DNA of 64,000 nucleotides, taken from assembly GCA_019614645.1 (NCBI GenBank), contig JABWDB010000038.1:2294001-2358000 (forward strand), in the 5' to 3' direction. The notes under the pieces are model-generated. The model saw only the letters and a program-made list of their open reading frames with translations, did not search any database and had not been told where the DNA came from. The position numbers and the translations under genes are program-made. The DNA is from Stratiolaelaps scimitus. Its lineage: Eukaryota > Arthropoda > Arachnida > Mesostigmata > Laelapidae. This document shows, in pieces, positions 28,201 to 42,600 of this stretch (the first letter of the stretch is position 1; the number at the start of each line of letters is the position of its first letter).

Positions 28201-31200
28201 GATGATTCTATCGAGATCCACAGCCATAATCATAATTCTTTTGTGCTCATGTGTCATCAATTGTGAGAGTACGTTTCGTCTTAGAATAATAATGCAAGTT
28301 TTGCTCACAACACAAAATACGAAAATCTCTCTCTTCCGGCCGCAATTCGCGTGGCATCAATTTGGTCAGAATCTTCAGCATGCTAAGATCGTCCTTGGCA
28401 ACGTGCTCAACCATGGAACACGACAATTCTGTGTGACCCGCAAAGGAGCCCAGTTACCACTGCCTCAAACAGGGGAAACACACTTTCGATTTGTCCACTG
28501 TATATTGTCGTTTTTGAGCATCGTTCCGATCATCCTCAACTGCACTTTGGCAGCGTCTTTCGCCTGCCTTAAACTTCGCACACTTCTCGCGGACAGGGCC
28601 TCCCGGCGCAGACTCTTGGGAAGAGGTAGATTCCCAGCAGAGATTGGCGGTTTTAGCAGGTAGAGGCGCAATCATCCACGTCAACTCCTCTGCACTGGAT
28701 TGGCCCATTTTAATGGAAATTGGAATGTCCCTGGTGGTGTCCGTGAGTGTGAAGAAAATTTCTTCGTCTCAATTAAAAAAAAAGCCTTCCGGAGCCTTAC
28801 AACCGGGAGAATGCGTTTTTCTTAAAATCGATTTGTTGAAGTTCGTGAAGTAAGGCCAAAAGCAGTTGTACCGTGGACATTAAATGTGGCTGAACGTCAT
28901 GCCAGGAAAATTTACTTTGCAAACTTTCGACAGCTGTATGAACCCACTTCTAGTTTTATTTTCAAAAAAACGAAGACATCACTGTAGATCGCGTTTTGCA
29001 AAGCCGGCTGTTTAGCTTGAATCAACCTAATATTAATAATTTTTTAGCGTTATTCGGTCAGTAGTCAGTCAAAAATTGACGTACCTGATGAGTCTGGACT
29101 TAATATGCTCATCAAACAGGAATTGCGAGAGTGCCGTAAATTGGATCTTCAAATACCTGTAAATCATCGCATTTTGCCAAAATTTTTTATTAGAGCCTGC
29201 ATCATTGTGAAAATTTTGTTAGGTTGGTTGATAAGTTCGTTCCGTCAACTTTGAAGCGGTATAGTTTAACTAAGATTAACGTTATTTGTTTCATATTTGG
29301 CAGGTAAGGTAAGGCTTTATTGATTTATTTAAAGGAACTGCACAGAATGCTTAAGTTCTCTTATATGTCATGCAACGGGATTCGAACCTGCGGCCTCTGG
29401 CAGGGTTTTAAGGAATCAATTCCACAGCAAACGAACTGTTTATATTTTGTCTGAGAATAAGCAGTGGTTAGGACAAGTATTCATGGTCATAAGGTAATGC
29501 TGTGCATTTGGTTAGATAAGAAGGGGGTGCTCTGTTGTGAACTACTTAAACCTGGTGAAACGGTCAATGCAGACCGTTTCTCAAGACAACTCAAACAACT
29601 AAACCGAGAAATAACTAAACTAAGGGACAAAGTATGGCTATGCTGAAACCGATCTTGGTTGGGGAAGTTTGCCTCTCCCGGCGTATAGCCCAGACATTGC
29701 TCGATCCGATAACCACTTATTCAGACCCATGGAGCATGGCCTGCGATGAAAGCGCTTCAAGAAGACAGAAGCATAGGTCCAAAATTGGTTGGATGAGTGG
29801 ATCGCCTCCAAGAACAAGATGATTTTAGGTCGAAGGATCCGCCGAGATGGGCGAGAGTCATAGAAGGCGAGGGATACTATATTCATTAAGATCAGTTCAT
29901 TCTTTCAAAAGATATAGCAATTAAAAGTGACTATAAAAATGGAACCAGCTTATCGACCAACCTGACATTTCAACGAATACATTTTTAGAATTTGTTGATA
30001 TTCACTCCAGGGTCAATAAATACTTGGATTACCAACAACTTATACAGCATGTCTTTGTGTTAAGGACAGGTGAACTTTTTTTTGTCATCGCAACTAACCT
30101 GCAATTTATTTCTCAACGGAAAACACATCACGTCTTTACCACCTCAGCTGTCTAAGAATTATCTTAGAAATGACGATATAACATTAGTAGCTCAATAGAC
30201 AGAGTGGCACAATCTATCAGAAGATTCTCCAAGCTATCAACACCGCGGCAGTCATGGTCTCGAGGGGGCGATACCACTACCTCTTTGCACAGCCAGGAAA
30301 AGGCGTTGCAGAAGGAATTACCCTGCGCTCTTGTCACCCGTGGCGCAGATCAGATCAGATTCGCTAATTTGCCGTGTTTCTGTGGTTACTAATTCATCCA
30401 TGTGGCAAGCAACCAAATGCCGCTTTATCCGACGATGCAAAACCAAGATGCAGTTTGAAACCACTACTTATCACACAGTGGCTTCCCTCTCTCTCTGAGC
30501 GATTCCATGTCGTCATACTATTTGTTATTATGCTTTTGTTTTCATATTACCATTTTATATAACTGTGTTATACTTACATGTCGTATTAATAAAAGTTGAT
30601 TGCATATAATTGCATTTCCATTAGGATTACATTTTATGATCCATACATGTGTTATATATCAAGTGTTCAATAAATTTTTTTACTGAAATCAGTTTCTCCA
30701 AACTGATGCTGCCCGTCTTGTGAATTACAGACGATCTAGAAAAAAAATCGATTGCATGTAATGATTTTCTCTCGTTTTACCTGTACACCACGTTGACAGT
30801 GGTGTCTGTAATGCCTGGTCCGTGTGTTCGAATCGAGTTGGCCACGTGCTCAATGTTGACTGTCATTAAGTGTTTACTGGCGCTCGCCCGTTCCACGAAT
30901 GTCTGTGTGTTCATATTGTAGACGAAACGGCTCGCGAACCTGTGGTGAATCAAGTAAAATTAATTGTGTGTGTGAAGCACATCAAGGTCATGCTAATGAC
31001 AGTTGACACTCAATAAATGCCGTGTTAGTTTTAAGTGGAGATTTACGTGAATCCATCAACCTAAATATTTTCTCCCGCTTATAATATTGACTAAACGATG
31101 TGTGTGTTAGCGTTCACGTATTATATACGCACCCTTGAATATTTCGCATGACCGTAAGGACGTCAAGACCCTGATCGAGTGTTTCTGCTGGCAGATGTGA

Positions 31201-33598
31201 TTCGACAGTTTCGGCGCCGAACTTCAATTGTGCTATCGCTCGCATTTCGTCATAAGTACGCCAGTCGTGAAGTGCCACTGTTGTTAAGTTGTAAAACATC
31301 CTTTCAAGATACGTCTCTACGGAGCGTTTCAGCCACAGCTAAAAGAAACCCAAACGGTAAAAATGTAACTAACTAAAACTTACTTAGTTAGTAAACCCGC
31401 AAGTACAATGATTTCACCGATGAGCTTAAGGTGAGTCGCTAATGTTACTGTATTGTAGCTAACTAATGAAAACCCACCCTTTTACAAAACTATTTATTCT
31501 CTTGAATCCGCTCAAGAGTTTATTATTATTGGAGTTGTGAAAATTATATCTGAATACATATTTCACAAGGATCTTGGGCTTACTCCTGGCAAAAGACTCA
31601 CGGGTACGTTATCGAGGTCTGGTAGATTCGGTTTCCTAATTGTATATACGTCACAGAGACCTAGAGGCGTTATGTGGTACGGTGGAGTAATATTTAGCAT
31701 TGAGAGTAGATACCAATGATAAACTTGATACCACAATGAGAGTCAATTCGTCGTGTTGAGGTTGGGAAGGCGGATGGCTTGCGACTCTAGGGCAGCAAAC
31801 TAAAAAAGGTAGGTTCAACATGACCAACATGATCGGGCCTTGAAAAAAATATTACAGAGCGGTACCGGGTACGCCATGGACAGACAATTGAGAGTCAGCC
31901 ATGTGAGAAAAAAAGGTTGGAAAAGCAGAACGCATTAAACTAGAACATGCCTTGAACAAAGAATAGTAGTATAGTTGAGGATTTACACAAGGTTGGCCCG
32001 CCACCGGCCATCGAAATGGCGCGATTATTAGCGGAATACCTTGCTACGTTATAGGATAGTTTAGTTGATAAAAGTGCAAAATGCTTGACAAAATGGCCAA
32101 CACTCTCATAACTGTCATGTATTTATATTTGCTTAATTGTTATTATTATTATACTATTCTTCTTTCTACCTTTTCTGACGGTAAAGCAATTGATTCGAGC
32201 TGTAGGAGTCGCTTGAACTGTGTATGTGGCTGTGGTCGGATCTGAAAAGCGGTAAAAATCAACGCCCGATTTTAACAGTTATCGAATCCGAGTTTGTTAT
32301 TATGAATGTGTTATTACTGACCGCCTCTCATACATATTTCGAATGTCCATTAACTGACAGAAACATATTTTCCAGTTAGTTATCGGAACTGTTTTGAACC
32401 AACCACATTTGGCCGTTAAGAACTTCACGCATGTTAAAACATAAACAACATTGGGAATCTTTTGCATATCGTATTGTTGTGCGAGACGTCGTTAAAAAAT
32501 GTTGTCTATCGAGATCCCTTGAAAAATTAGCATACATTCTTCGAACTTTGAATGTGTTAATAAAGCTTTTAGAGTTACCTTCAAAGTTGTTTCTGGGTTT
32601 TATTTTTCTGCAGAAGGTCTCATCTTTAACAGAATCACCTTACCTGTTGGAATGGATTTCGGGTGTCTGTAACGAGATGTGAATGCATCTGTATACGGAG
32701 ATCTGTTTCGATGTCTTTGCAGAGTTGTTCGACTAAGCATTCATCTAGTATTTGACGAAGACTCTCTTCCATTTGAACATCGCAGTCCCCTGCTACTGCT
32801 TCGACAACCCGTGCAAGTGAGTCACCGGTCACAGATGAATTGTTCTGGTACATTTGCGATAGAAACACCTTGACAAACAACAGCAATGCACAAATGACCA
32901 TGATTGATAATACATGGCTGCAATAATCTCATCACATACTACGTGCCTCAGCCGCCTCGTAGAACTCAAAAGAGAACAGTTTCCGGAGATTTCCCTTTTG
33001 GATACGTTTTATATATTTCTAGCTCTTACATCCAAAGAGGTTGCACAGTGTAGAACTAGTTATCGACACCTAGGGACATCTATGTTACAGTCTAACTTAC
33101 ATAGGAATGAGGACAGACTATAATGATATATAAACAGATAATAAATGTAATAACATGCGAGTCCATGTAACACTGAACGATTCTACATTAGACTAACACG
33201 ACCTATGAACATGCATAGTTTACTCCGATCTTTAAAGCCGTAATCATTTTACCTCGAGGAGAATTCCGTGATGTGCAGCCAAACCCCATAGATCACAGGC
33301 TTCACGTAGCTGAGTACTAAAGTTGGACAACACACGTAGTTTACCGAATGCCGCGTTAAACGGAACGACCTCGTGCTGGCGAATAGCCTTCGAAATAAAA
33401 TAAGACAAGGAGACATTCGTATTCGAGAAATATGTCAATGGAGGAATAGCTTAAGCTACTGACATAGTATAGTTGTGTGATACTACTACTATATAACATA
33501 TTATATAGTCATGGGTCTTATGTAATGATTGGGTTTTTTTCATTTCGTATTCTAGTTTATGCGTCAAAGAACATGTTCTCAAACAACGGCCTGCATTC

Positions 33599-33630
<32 letters not shown>

Positions 33631-36600
33631 CAGCGGTGTGCATAAACTTGAGACACCCCTATATCACAAATAGTTGCAAAGAATACACCTTTGAGGCATT
33701 TATTCTGTATCAGATTAATGTACGTGTCAAATAACATACATACCACAAAGAACAGCGCATATGGCGGCGCAAACAGCCTGCTACAATGAAATGTGTCATT
33801 TTTCGGGTGTGCAAAATTATTAGTCACGCTCAGTTGTCGAGTGTTTTCGCTGAGTTGATTCACGCTTTCATGTGCTGATGAGTACCATGTGGCAGGCCCT
33901 AGCTAATTAGAACGTTAAAGATTCGGTTTGGCATACAGTCAACGATATTTAGCAGAACCTGGACGCTGGTCACTCTAGGGTTTTAACTTTGTGCCGTCCT
34001 AACCACTCACGTGCACTCGCGCTGACTTGAATTGTGGGAAAATAATTGGCAGTCGATGAAATCTGTCCTAAACGATAGTAGATTGTCGGTCAACATCGGC
34101 TGATAGTCCTCATGATTCATTCGAGATGAGATGAAAGCGAGTGCGAGTTTGCCAAGCTCCCCAAACCATAAAGAACGCTCCGCCGAAATTGTGCTTCAAG
34201 AAGTACCGCGACGATACGTACATCATGCCAATAACCATTAAATCCATATAGCCCACCCAAATTTAACTTCTTCTTGTCCCAAAAAGAAAACTGAAAACGA
34301 TCTGAAACAACATAGTACCTTTTAGATAGATGTGCATCCTCAGGCTACTATTTAAAAAACGTTGGCCCAATATTCACCAATTTTGAGTCTCTGTCCACAT
34401 GAGCGAAGTTTAGTTGGGCAGTCATGGGCGTTGTTGAAGACGAGGTCTTGTTTTCATTTGCGCCCGTATGATATGTGGATAACGCTTAATTGTCCTTAAA
34501 ACTGCACGCAACGACTTTTGCACATTTCGTTGGCAATTGCAGCCAGGGTCTTTCCTGCTCGGTGTAAAGCAGTAATAACTGCTGTCTCCGTATCAGCCAG
34601 GCTGGAAGTGTCTCCCATGACTACAGTACAGCGTGAATGCTCAAAGCAAACTGGATAAACTCAGCGAAAACACTCGATAACTGAGAGTGACTTATCATTT
34701 TCCACACCCGAAAAATGACACATTTAATCGTAGCAGGCTGTTTGCGCCGTCATATGCACTGTTCTTTGTGGTATGTATGTTATTTGGCACGTACATTAAT
34801 CTGATACAGAATAAATGCCTCAAATGTGTACTCTTTGCAAAGATTTGTTGAAATATAGGGATGTGTTAGGTACACCACTGTCCTGTGAGGCCTGTCAGAT
34901 AGGGGAACAGCTGAGGGTCAGCTCGAAAAAAACAGGTACACCACTGTGTATATATATATATATATATGTTAAAACCTAAGCATTGCATAAGACCCATGAC
35001 TCTATCGCGACATAAGGTTTGAACGCATCTAATAGACATTATTTAATCGATATTCATATATTGTCTCCAATCGCCGTAATTAGCAGAGCTAAACCTTCGG
35101 ACTTCTCCCTATTTCCCAAAAATAATAGGACCTTGAACCCACTAGACAGAGTATACACTGACATATTTACACCAGTGAATCATAGAATGCCATATATTTA
35201 ACATAGCATGTAATTAAATTTAAATGGAATGTAACGTAATGTAATTCAATTAACTTTTTTACTGTGATGATGATTATGATATAATTAAATTTTTGACTAC
35301 CATATTTCAAACGCCTAAATTTACCATTGTTGACAATGGGATCATAAACTGATGTCAGTCAGTCCTTACCTTAACTTGAATAACGTATTCAAGTGCAAGT
35401 TGGAGGCAGAATTCTTTCATCGGTGTTAATGGACCTCGAAGACACATCTAAAGTAGCGACGGCACGGGGAATGTTAATTGCAATAGAAATAACGCAACTG
35501 AGATGTCATAACTGATATAATATGCAAATTTTGTCTGGGGCCCATTCTCACCATCAAACAAAGGAACGATTTCTATTGAAGAGTCACGTTTTGTTCACCA
35601 AGGTCGCTCATTTCAGTGACCCAAATTGACAAAAATTCGATTCTTGATGAATACTATAGATATAACCATATCTTCTCGGTATCCATTCCGCCCTTCGAAG
35701 TCACGACTCAAACAGATTCTTACGAAATACCACTGACCCGTCAATCGTATGATACTTATCATATAAATTCGAATTAATATTAATTTGTTCTTATTACTAT
35801 TTTGAATGTCTTGCATATACATTTTGTTGTGCCGTGCTATTTACGTCATAATTATATGCATTTTTAGTTAGATTTAGATCCACAACCTCAGCTAACTTGA
35901 TGGCGGCATTTGCGTCGAGTTTTTTGTCTGTGTCTTTTTTTTCAACTGCGAAGCGTTTCTTCATTGTGACTGCAATGTGGAGCAGTTGATAGCGAAGGTG
36001 CTGCTCAACCTGTGAAACCGTTTCGTCTACACGAATCTACTCAACAAACGAAAGCGTACATAAAAGCAAACCGTCAGAACGAATTACACCCGTTAATACA
36101 AGTCAACAATTACAAACATCAATCAATCGACATATATATATATATATATATATACAGATAATTTCGTATAATGGGCAAGTGAGTGAGAACAATATGAACG
36201 AATGAACATAAAGAAATAATACAAATGGTTTTAATGTTCACCGTTACACAAACACAGACACACATCTACAAACGTTGGTAGTGTTGATTAACTAACTATT
36301 TAGAATAGTGCGTATATTCATGAGGCATATATGGCGTGGTACACTTCCGATATTTTCTGAATGATTTGTGAATTATAACCTATTCATCTGCTGGCATAAC
36401 AGGTTTAGAAGAGACCATTTTCTGTTGTCTTAATTCAAAACTTTAATTGCTCACCTGATATCTGACAACCGCAGAGCGAATCGCTGTCAGTGCTGCTAGC
36501 ATCCGCGCGATAAGAATGGCTGATTGTCTAGCCATAGCTTTGCCGGCCGCCAAATGCAAACCAACAAGTAGCTGCAACTGTTGACTGAGACATCGAGCCA

Positions 36601-39600
36601 TATTGCGTGCTTGAATCAGGAGAGTACACCGACCTCGAAGCTCCTCAACTACCTGTTCTGCCTCGGCAGGACTACCCATTGTCGCGTCTAACTTCAACAG
36701 CCAGAGAGCCACCTGAAGAGATAGAGGTATGTAGTAGGATATTGTATTGTACAATAGAAAAGAGATCGTTCATAAGCGACAGTAGCTTAGACGTTGGATT
36801 ATTGTCGGTGAGGTTAGATAGTGATAGATACAACTATCAATCCGAGCTGCAAGCAGGGCGTAGGACGCATGCAGTCGGTCGTCCTGCGGGACGTCTATGC
36901 ACTCGCAGATAGAAGAACCATCGAGCAGACAGTTCGGAAGGAACTAGGACTGCCGCCGGGGACACATATCCGTACCGAAGAACCACGAGAAACAAGAGGA
37001 CGATGGCAGTGCCTTGTCGGTCTGCCAACCTCTGCGGCGGCCCGCCTCATCGCGAAAAGCAAGATAACGATCTGCGGCCAAACCTCACGCACCGAGGAAT
37101 GGCACCAGCTGCCGGTATGCCACCGCTGTCAGAAACCAGGCCACCAGGCCAAGGACTGCAGTGAAGAACGGCTGGACGGTAAGCGCTGTTACAGATGCGG
37201 AGACACCAGGCACGTGTTCCGGCGCTGCGAGAAGCCGGACTGGTACTGCCACACATGTGAGGTGGAGGGACACTTGGCCTACTCCGCCACATGCCCGAAA
37301 ATGGCGGCAAAGCTGAAAGAGCTGCGGGAAGAAGCCAAAGCAAGGAACAGGGAGGCCCTCCGTCGTGCCCTCGCCTCGGAGGCCGCAGTAGGGACGGCTA
37401 AAGCGTCACAGTCCGACGGAACAGCTGAGGCAGTGGCGGCACCAGCGGCGGATAAAAATCGCGGGCGAAAGAAGACGGCAACGGTAGATAAGGATGGATT
37501 CACCACGGAGAGAGTGACTGTTCGTTAGCCAAGCAATGACGGCAGCGAAAGTGGCAGGGTCTCTCTCCCTAAAAATGACGCATGATCTACTCGAGGCAAC
37601 AGCCACGAGGCTTCAAGTGGACATGTGTCTGGTCACAGAACCCAATGTGAAGTTGGCCAAGGAGAAAGGCTGGCTCTTAGACGAGCAAGAAGATGCTGCT
37701 GTCTGGATAGTGGACAGTAGAAGAACAGGGAAGAGGTGAAGGCTTTGCCTGGATAAAAACGGGGGGAATGACAGTGTTCAGCTGTTACTCCTCCCCGAAA
37801 GATCTCTGCTGGAGTTCACCAATTTCCTGTCCAAAATTGAGAATGTGATGCACCAAGGCGGAAAGTTCGTCGTCACTGGTGACTTCAACGCGGCGGCGAC
37901 GGAGTGGGGGAGCAGGGCCACAAACCCGAGGAGATGGGAGCTGCTCGAATGGGCGGCTACAGCAGACCTGGAGTTGGCAAACGACGGGTTAACACCTACT
38001 TTCTCCAGGAGGGGACAGACGGCGTTCATCGACCTGACGCTCCATTCTGGAGGGGTGGGGTTAACAGACTGGATGGCGATGGACGATGAGGAATCCCTTA
38101 GCGACCATCACTACATCAACTTCTATCTGTCGCTGCAGCGGGCCCCCCAGCAACAACAGCGGCGACAGTGGCTAGCCAAATGGCTTGACAAATACAAGCC
38201 GAGACAAGCCACCCGAAGATGGTGCGAAGCGCATGAGGACGAACGAACAGAGGGGAATCTCATAAAGATCCTCGAGAAGGCATGCGAGGAAGCAGTACCA
38301 GTGACATACTAGGCGGGCCGCAACCGGAGGCCGAAATACTGGTGGACGAGGGAAATAGGAAGAGCACGGCGGGTATGCAACACAGTAAGAAGAATCTATA
38401 CAAGACAACGGAGGGAGGCTACCCGAGGAGGAACACCACCCCCGATAGAACAGGAATACAAGCTGAAGAAGCACGAATATGAGCTCCTAATACAGAGAAG
38501 CAAAGAAAATAAATGGAGAGAACTAACCGAGCAGGTCGAGACAAATGTATGGGGAGACGTGTACAAAATCGTCATGAAGAGGTTTGGCGCGACCCCCCCC
38601 CAGGATGGCGAGGGAACAGGGAATGAGGGCCATCCGGCACCTCTTTCCTACCCATTAGCCCAGGAAGCAGCAGCAAGACGACTATGACGCATCGCCGCCA
38701 CCCACTCTTACAGAAAAGGAGGTATGCGAAGCTGGGGAAGGCATCGCCGCACGTAAAGCGGGAGGCCCGGATGGAATTCCCCCAGAAGCGATCAAAGCCT
38801 TGATCAAAGAGAGACTGAACTACTTCGCCGCGATTGCAAATAAGCTTCTGGCAGAGAAATCCTTTCCTACCCAGTGGAAGTCGGCCAAGCTAGTACTACT
38901 AGCGAAACCGGGTAAGCCGTTGTACTCTCCCTCGGCTTACCGACCTCTCTGCCTGCTTAGCGTCGTGGCGAAGGCGTTTGTGGCAGTGATAGCGAGACGG
39001 CTAGTGGCCGAACTTGAGGAGGGCAATCTCCTCTCGGACGCCCAGCACGGTTTCAGGAAGAGGCGGTCGACGCAGACTGCTCTGGAAAGCGTAATGAGAC
39101 TGGCGCAAGAGGAGAGAGAAAGAGCGCCGAGGACAAGGAAATTTTGTCTTGCGGTGCTCTTAGACGTGAAGAACGCCAGATTGAAGGAGGTGATCAACAG
39201 CTACCTCAGCGAACGGAGGATCAACTGGAAGGGAGCAGAGCACGAAATGACGGCGGGCATACCACAGGGATCGGTCTTAGGGCTGATACTGTGGAACGTG
39301 GCCTACGATGACGTGCTGATGCTAGACTACCCAGAAGAGGTCACACCGGTGGCGTATGCAGATGACCTGGTGCTCATTATCAAGGACAAAAAGGAAAGCG
39401 ACATTAAAAGGAAGGCGAACGAGGCCATCGCCCAGGTGGAGGCTTGGATGACCGCCCACGGGCTTCGCCTTGCACCGGAGAAGACAGAGGCCATCTTCCT
39501 AATAGGGAGGAAACGGCTGAATGTCCCCATGGCCCTGATGCACGGGACCCAAGTGGTCACCCGGAAGAAGGAGGTGAAGTACCCGGGGGGTCATGCTGGA

Positions 39601-42600
39601 CCAAGGCATGACCTTTAGTGCTCACGTACGATATACCACCAAGAAGGCGAAGCAGGCGGCAACAAACCTCTGCCGGCTCATGTCGAGAGCACGGGGTGCC
39701 AGCGAGGGGAAAAGGCGTCTGTTGGCAACTGTTGCAGAATCGGTGGTGCTCTACGCATCGCCGGTTTGGCGACAGGCGCTGAAGAAGAAGTGCAACGTGA
39801 AAGCGCTAAGGAAAACGCAACGTGTCCTGGCACTGCACGTGTGCCGTGCATAGAGGACCACGGCCACCCTCACGGCCCTGGTCCTGAGCCGGATGGTCCT
39901 TTGGGACCTGAAGGTAGAAGAAAGGGCTAAGTTGGGCAGAGCCCCCAATACTGGCCCAGTGGCAGTAAGAGATGAAAGCATCAGAGAGATGCAAGCAGAG
40001 TGGGATCAAGGAGGGACGTCGAGGTGGACCAAGTCCATCATCCCCGACCTAAGCGGGTGGTTCCACCGAGAACATCGTGAAACCACCTACAGATTGACCC
40101 AGTTGCTCGGCGACCACGGGTGCTTTGCGAAATACTTTCATAAATTTAATGAAATCCATCCCAGAATCGCCCTTTTGTGTCCACTGCGACAGCGGGGCAG
40201 AGGACGACGCAGAACATACACTGCTGAAGTGTGACGCTTTTCAAGAGGAAAGACTCAAGATGGAGCGGAGGATGGGAGGCAACGTAACCGCTCAGAACTT
40301 AATACAGCATATGCTGGAGAGTGCAGAAAAGTGGGAAGCAGTGCAAGAGTTTGCAGAGGAGGTCATCTCGTGCAAGGAGCGTGCGGAGATGGCCCGGCAA
40401 GCGCGTCCGTAGAAGTGAAAGAAGAAGACAGCCAAAACTTGCCACCCACAAGGTCGTGGGTGGTCAAATAGAAAAGAAAAAAAAAGATACGACTTCTCAA
40501 GCCCCGTGGCGGGGTGCATTGCTGTGCTTCCAACCGAAGAAGACACGTAGGTGCACGGGTTCGATCCGAATGAAGTATATATATGACCGAATGGAGTCTA
40601 TTCTAACCACCCCCTTTATATAGGTCGTTCTTTTCCTAGCCGCTATTTCGTTCTCAGTACAAGCTTATACGACAGAAAGAGTATCCCACACAAGTGACGT
40701 AATTCAGCATAATTTTTTGGTCAAAGTGATTCAAAACTTCCTTCATTTCGTCACACATTACTAGATATGTGTCGATAGCATTTTTGGAAACGAGAGTAGC
40801 TAGGAACCCCACTAGAGTGTAGCTTTGCAGAACACGTAGCTTTGCAGTAGCTAGGAACCCCACTAGAGTATAGCTTTGCAGAACCCCACTAGAGTGTAGC
40901 TTTGCAGAACGACCCTAATGCAGCTTGTAAAACTATTCTTATGTTTCGCTTAGGTCTGAGCGGTTATCATACATTTCTTACAGAAACACCTCATCGTGAT
41001 TTCTTCTCTTTTTGGCCGAAACTTGATTCCTTATTTTAATTTCTTTATTTATACAAAAATTTATAAACTTTTAGATGTAAAGATTACTTTCTTCATGTTT
41101 ATGCTGCGTCTGCGAATGTTGTTCTCACTGCCATCATAGAGCCTCGTCGGAAGCTGTGTCAGCCGTCAACAATGAGACCAGACTATCATCGACTGCGACG
41201 GAACCAACCCATTTATGCAACCCGCCGAAACCATGAACAGAATTGCATATCAGTGTTTTATTCTATTTTAAGAGCTGACCCTCAGTTGTTCCCCTATCTG
41301 ACAGACCTTATCACTTAACCTTTAGGGTATCGGACTGCATTAGATCTCGTTGAAGATACGAAACCATTGAATTCATATGGGAAATGCTCCAATGATATCT
41401 GTATTGAGTGTGATAGTAAAAATATATAATTATTCGATCACTGACCTGGTTCTCATATCCAATGACGTCTTGAGCGAGCTTACTGAGCATTTGTTCAAGG
41501 TGGTTCGCCTTGTCAAGTGCTGGAACTAACTTTCCCAGGGCAGGGATTTCACGCAAGAAAAATTCGTGAGCCGTCCAGACGACATTTCCGGGTAAATGGA
41601 CGGGACCAACCTGTTGATACAATAGTGTGTACAATGCAACATATTTACAGAATATATGTTCACATACTTGAATAAGGTGTTGAATTCAATATTAATAAAC
41701 TCTTAATTTATTACTGCTACATAATTTAACTGAACACAATAGGAATCCACTATTTTCCGTGGTTGACTCCCAGCTGTCTATAACAACACCCCCGTTTGTA
41801 CCATTGTTTCAAAGACCAGTCCATGGAGGGGGCTCGATCAAAGCTATTGGAAGAATATCTACGAGGGCATGCATTACTATTATCGATAATAATCGATTCA
41901 CTATTCACGATTTGCACACTCGAATGATTCGCCTTTAGTAGTTACAATCCGTGTTTCAAATGAAAAGACAAACTAAGGGTACCACCGCTGACGAGTAATT
42001 GAATGACGGCCAGCAGTGTGAATCTCTACGTTAACGCTAATTACCTTCTTGGCAGTGTCGCAGATGGAGCGGAATAGTCGACGGTCCGCTTGTCCAGTCA
42101 GATTGAAATGAAGAACGAATAAAGCACAGCTACCTACGAAGCGGGATGAACGCTGGTACACCTACATTTCAATTGGATGTAGGTGTACACGTAGGCAAAC
42201 AAAATTCGTCATTATTCGCTCGGCATAGTAGTAATCAGAAAACATACAAGAGTAAAGAAACAATAAAGAAGAACGAGAGGGCGGGGGGGGGGGGGGAAAT
42301 CAACTGACGCATGAAAACAATAGCGAAAATGGCTGTATTCGAAAAAAATCTTTGGAAAAATTCACCTGTTCCGAATACGTCTCAGGGATCATATTGATCG
42401 ATATACCTGCATAATATTTTCGGCGAGTTTAGCCTCTAACTGTGAAAGGTTGGACCGTAAAACCGTTTTTAGCGACTCCAGCATTCGAGCACTGCATCCT
42501 GGCATCTGACCGAGGCAGCTCGCGAGAATGCCACCTCGAAGTAACTGCTGATCTATGTCTCCCAAAAGTTTCAACAGCGCCTGAAAACAACAGTTTGATA

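Larger units (their letters stand above)
36845..40480 (+). mobile_element. R1-like non-LTR retrotransposon, 5'-truncated
   Basis: A LINE lies antisense in the WASHC4 intron between exons 41446 and 36712. The 5' end starts within ORF1. In order: a gag with three zinc knuckles, an apurinic-like endonuclease, a reverse transcriptase and a C-terminal CCHC-type finger ([19 protein letters not shown], about 40165-40240). The DFNA...SLSDHHYI endonuclease style and C-terminal finger are typical of the R1 clade. There is no 28S rDNA flank, so this copy is not at the classical R1 site. A hairpin-forming CCACCCACAAGGTCGTGGGTGG-like word and an A-rich tail at about 40441-40487 mark the 3' end. Confidence 0.88.

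Noticed and set aside
30183..30400. tRNA-like start (TAGCTCAATAGACAGAGTGG)
   Set aside because: It resembles an A box, but no B box at the right distance and no second copy in the window were found.
31386..31460. Possible WASHC4 exon with a strong donor ([12 protein letters not shown])
   Set aside because: No phase allows it to join exon 31338; the exon at 32170-32241 fits phase 0 on both sides and aligns without a gap.
40505..40575. tRNA-like segment with GGGTTCGATCC after the LINE
   Set aside because: It has a B-box-like word, but the sequence does not fold into a convincing cloverleaf by eye; too weak to call a tRNA or SINE.
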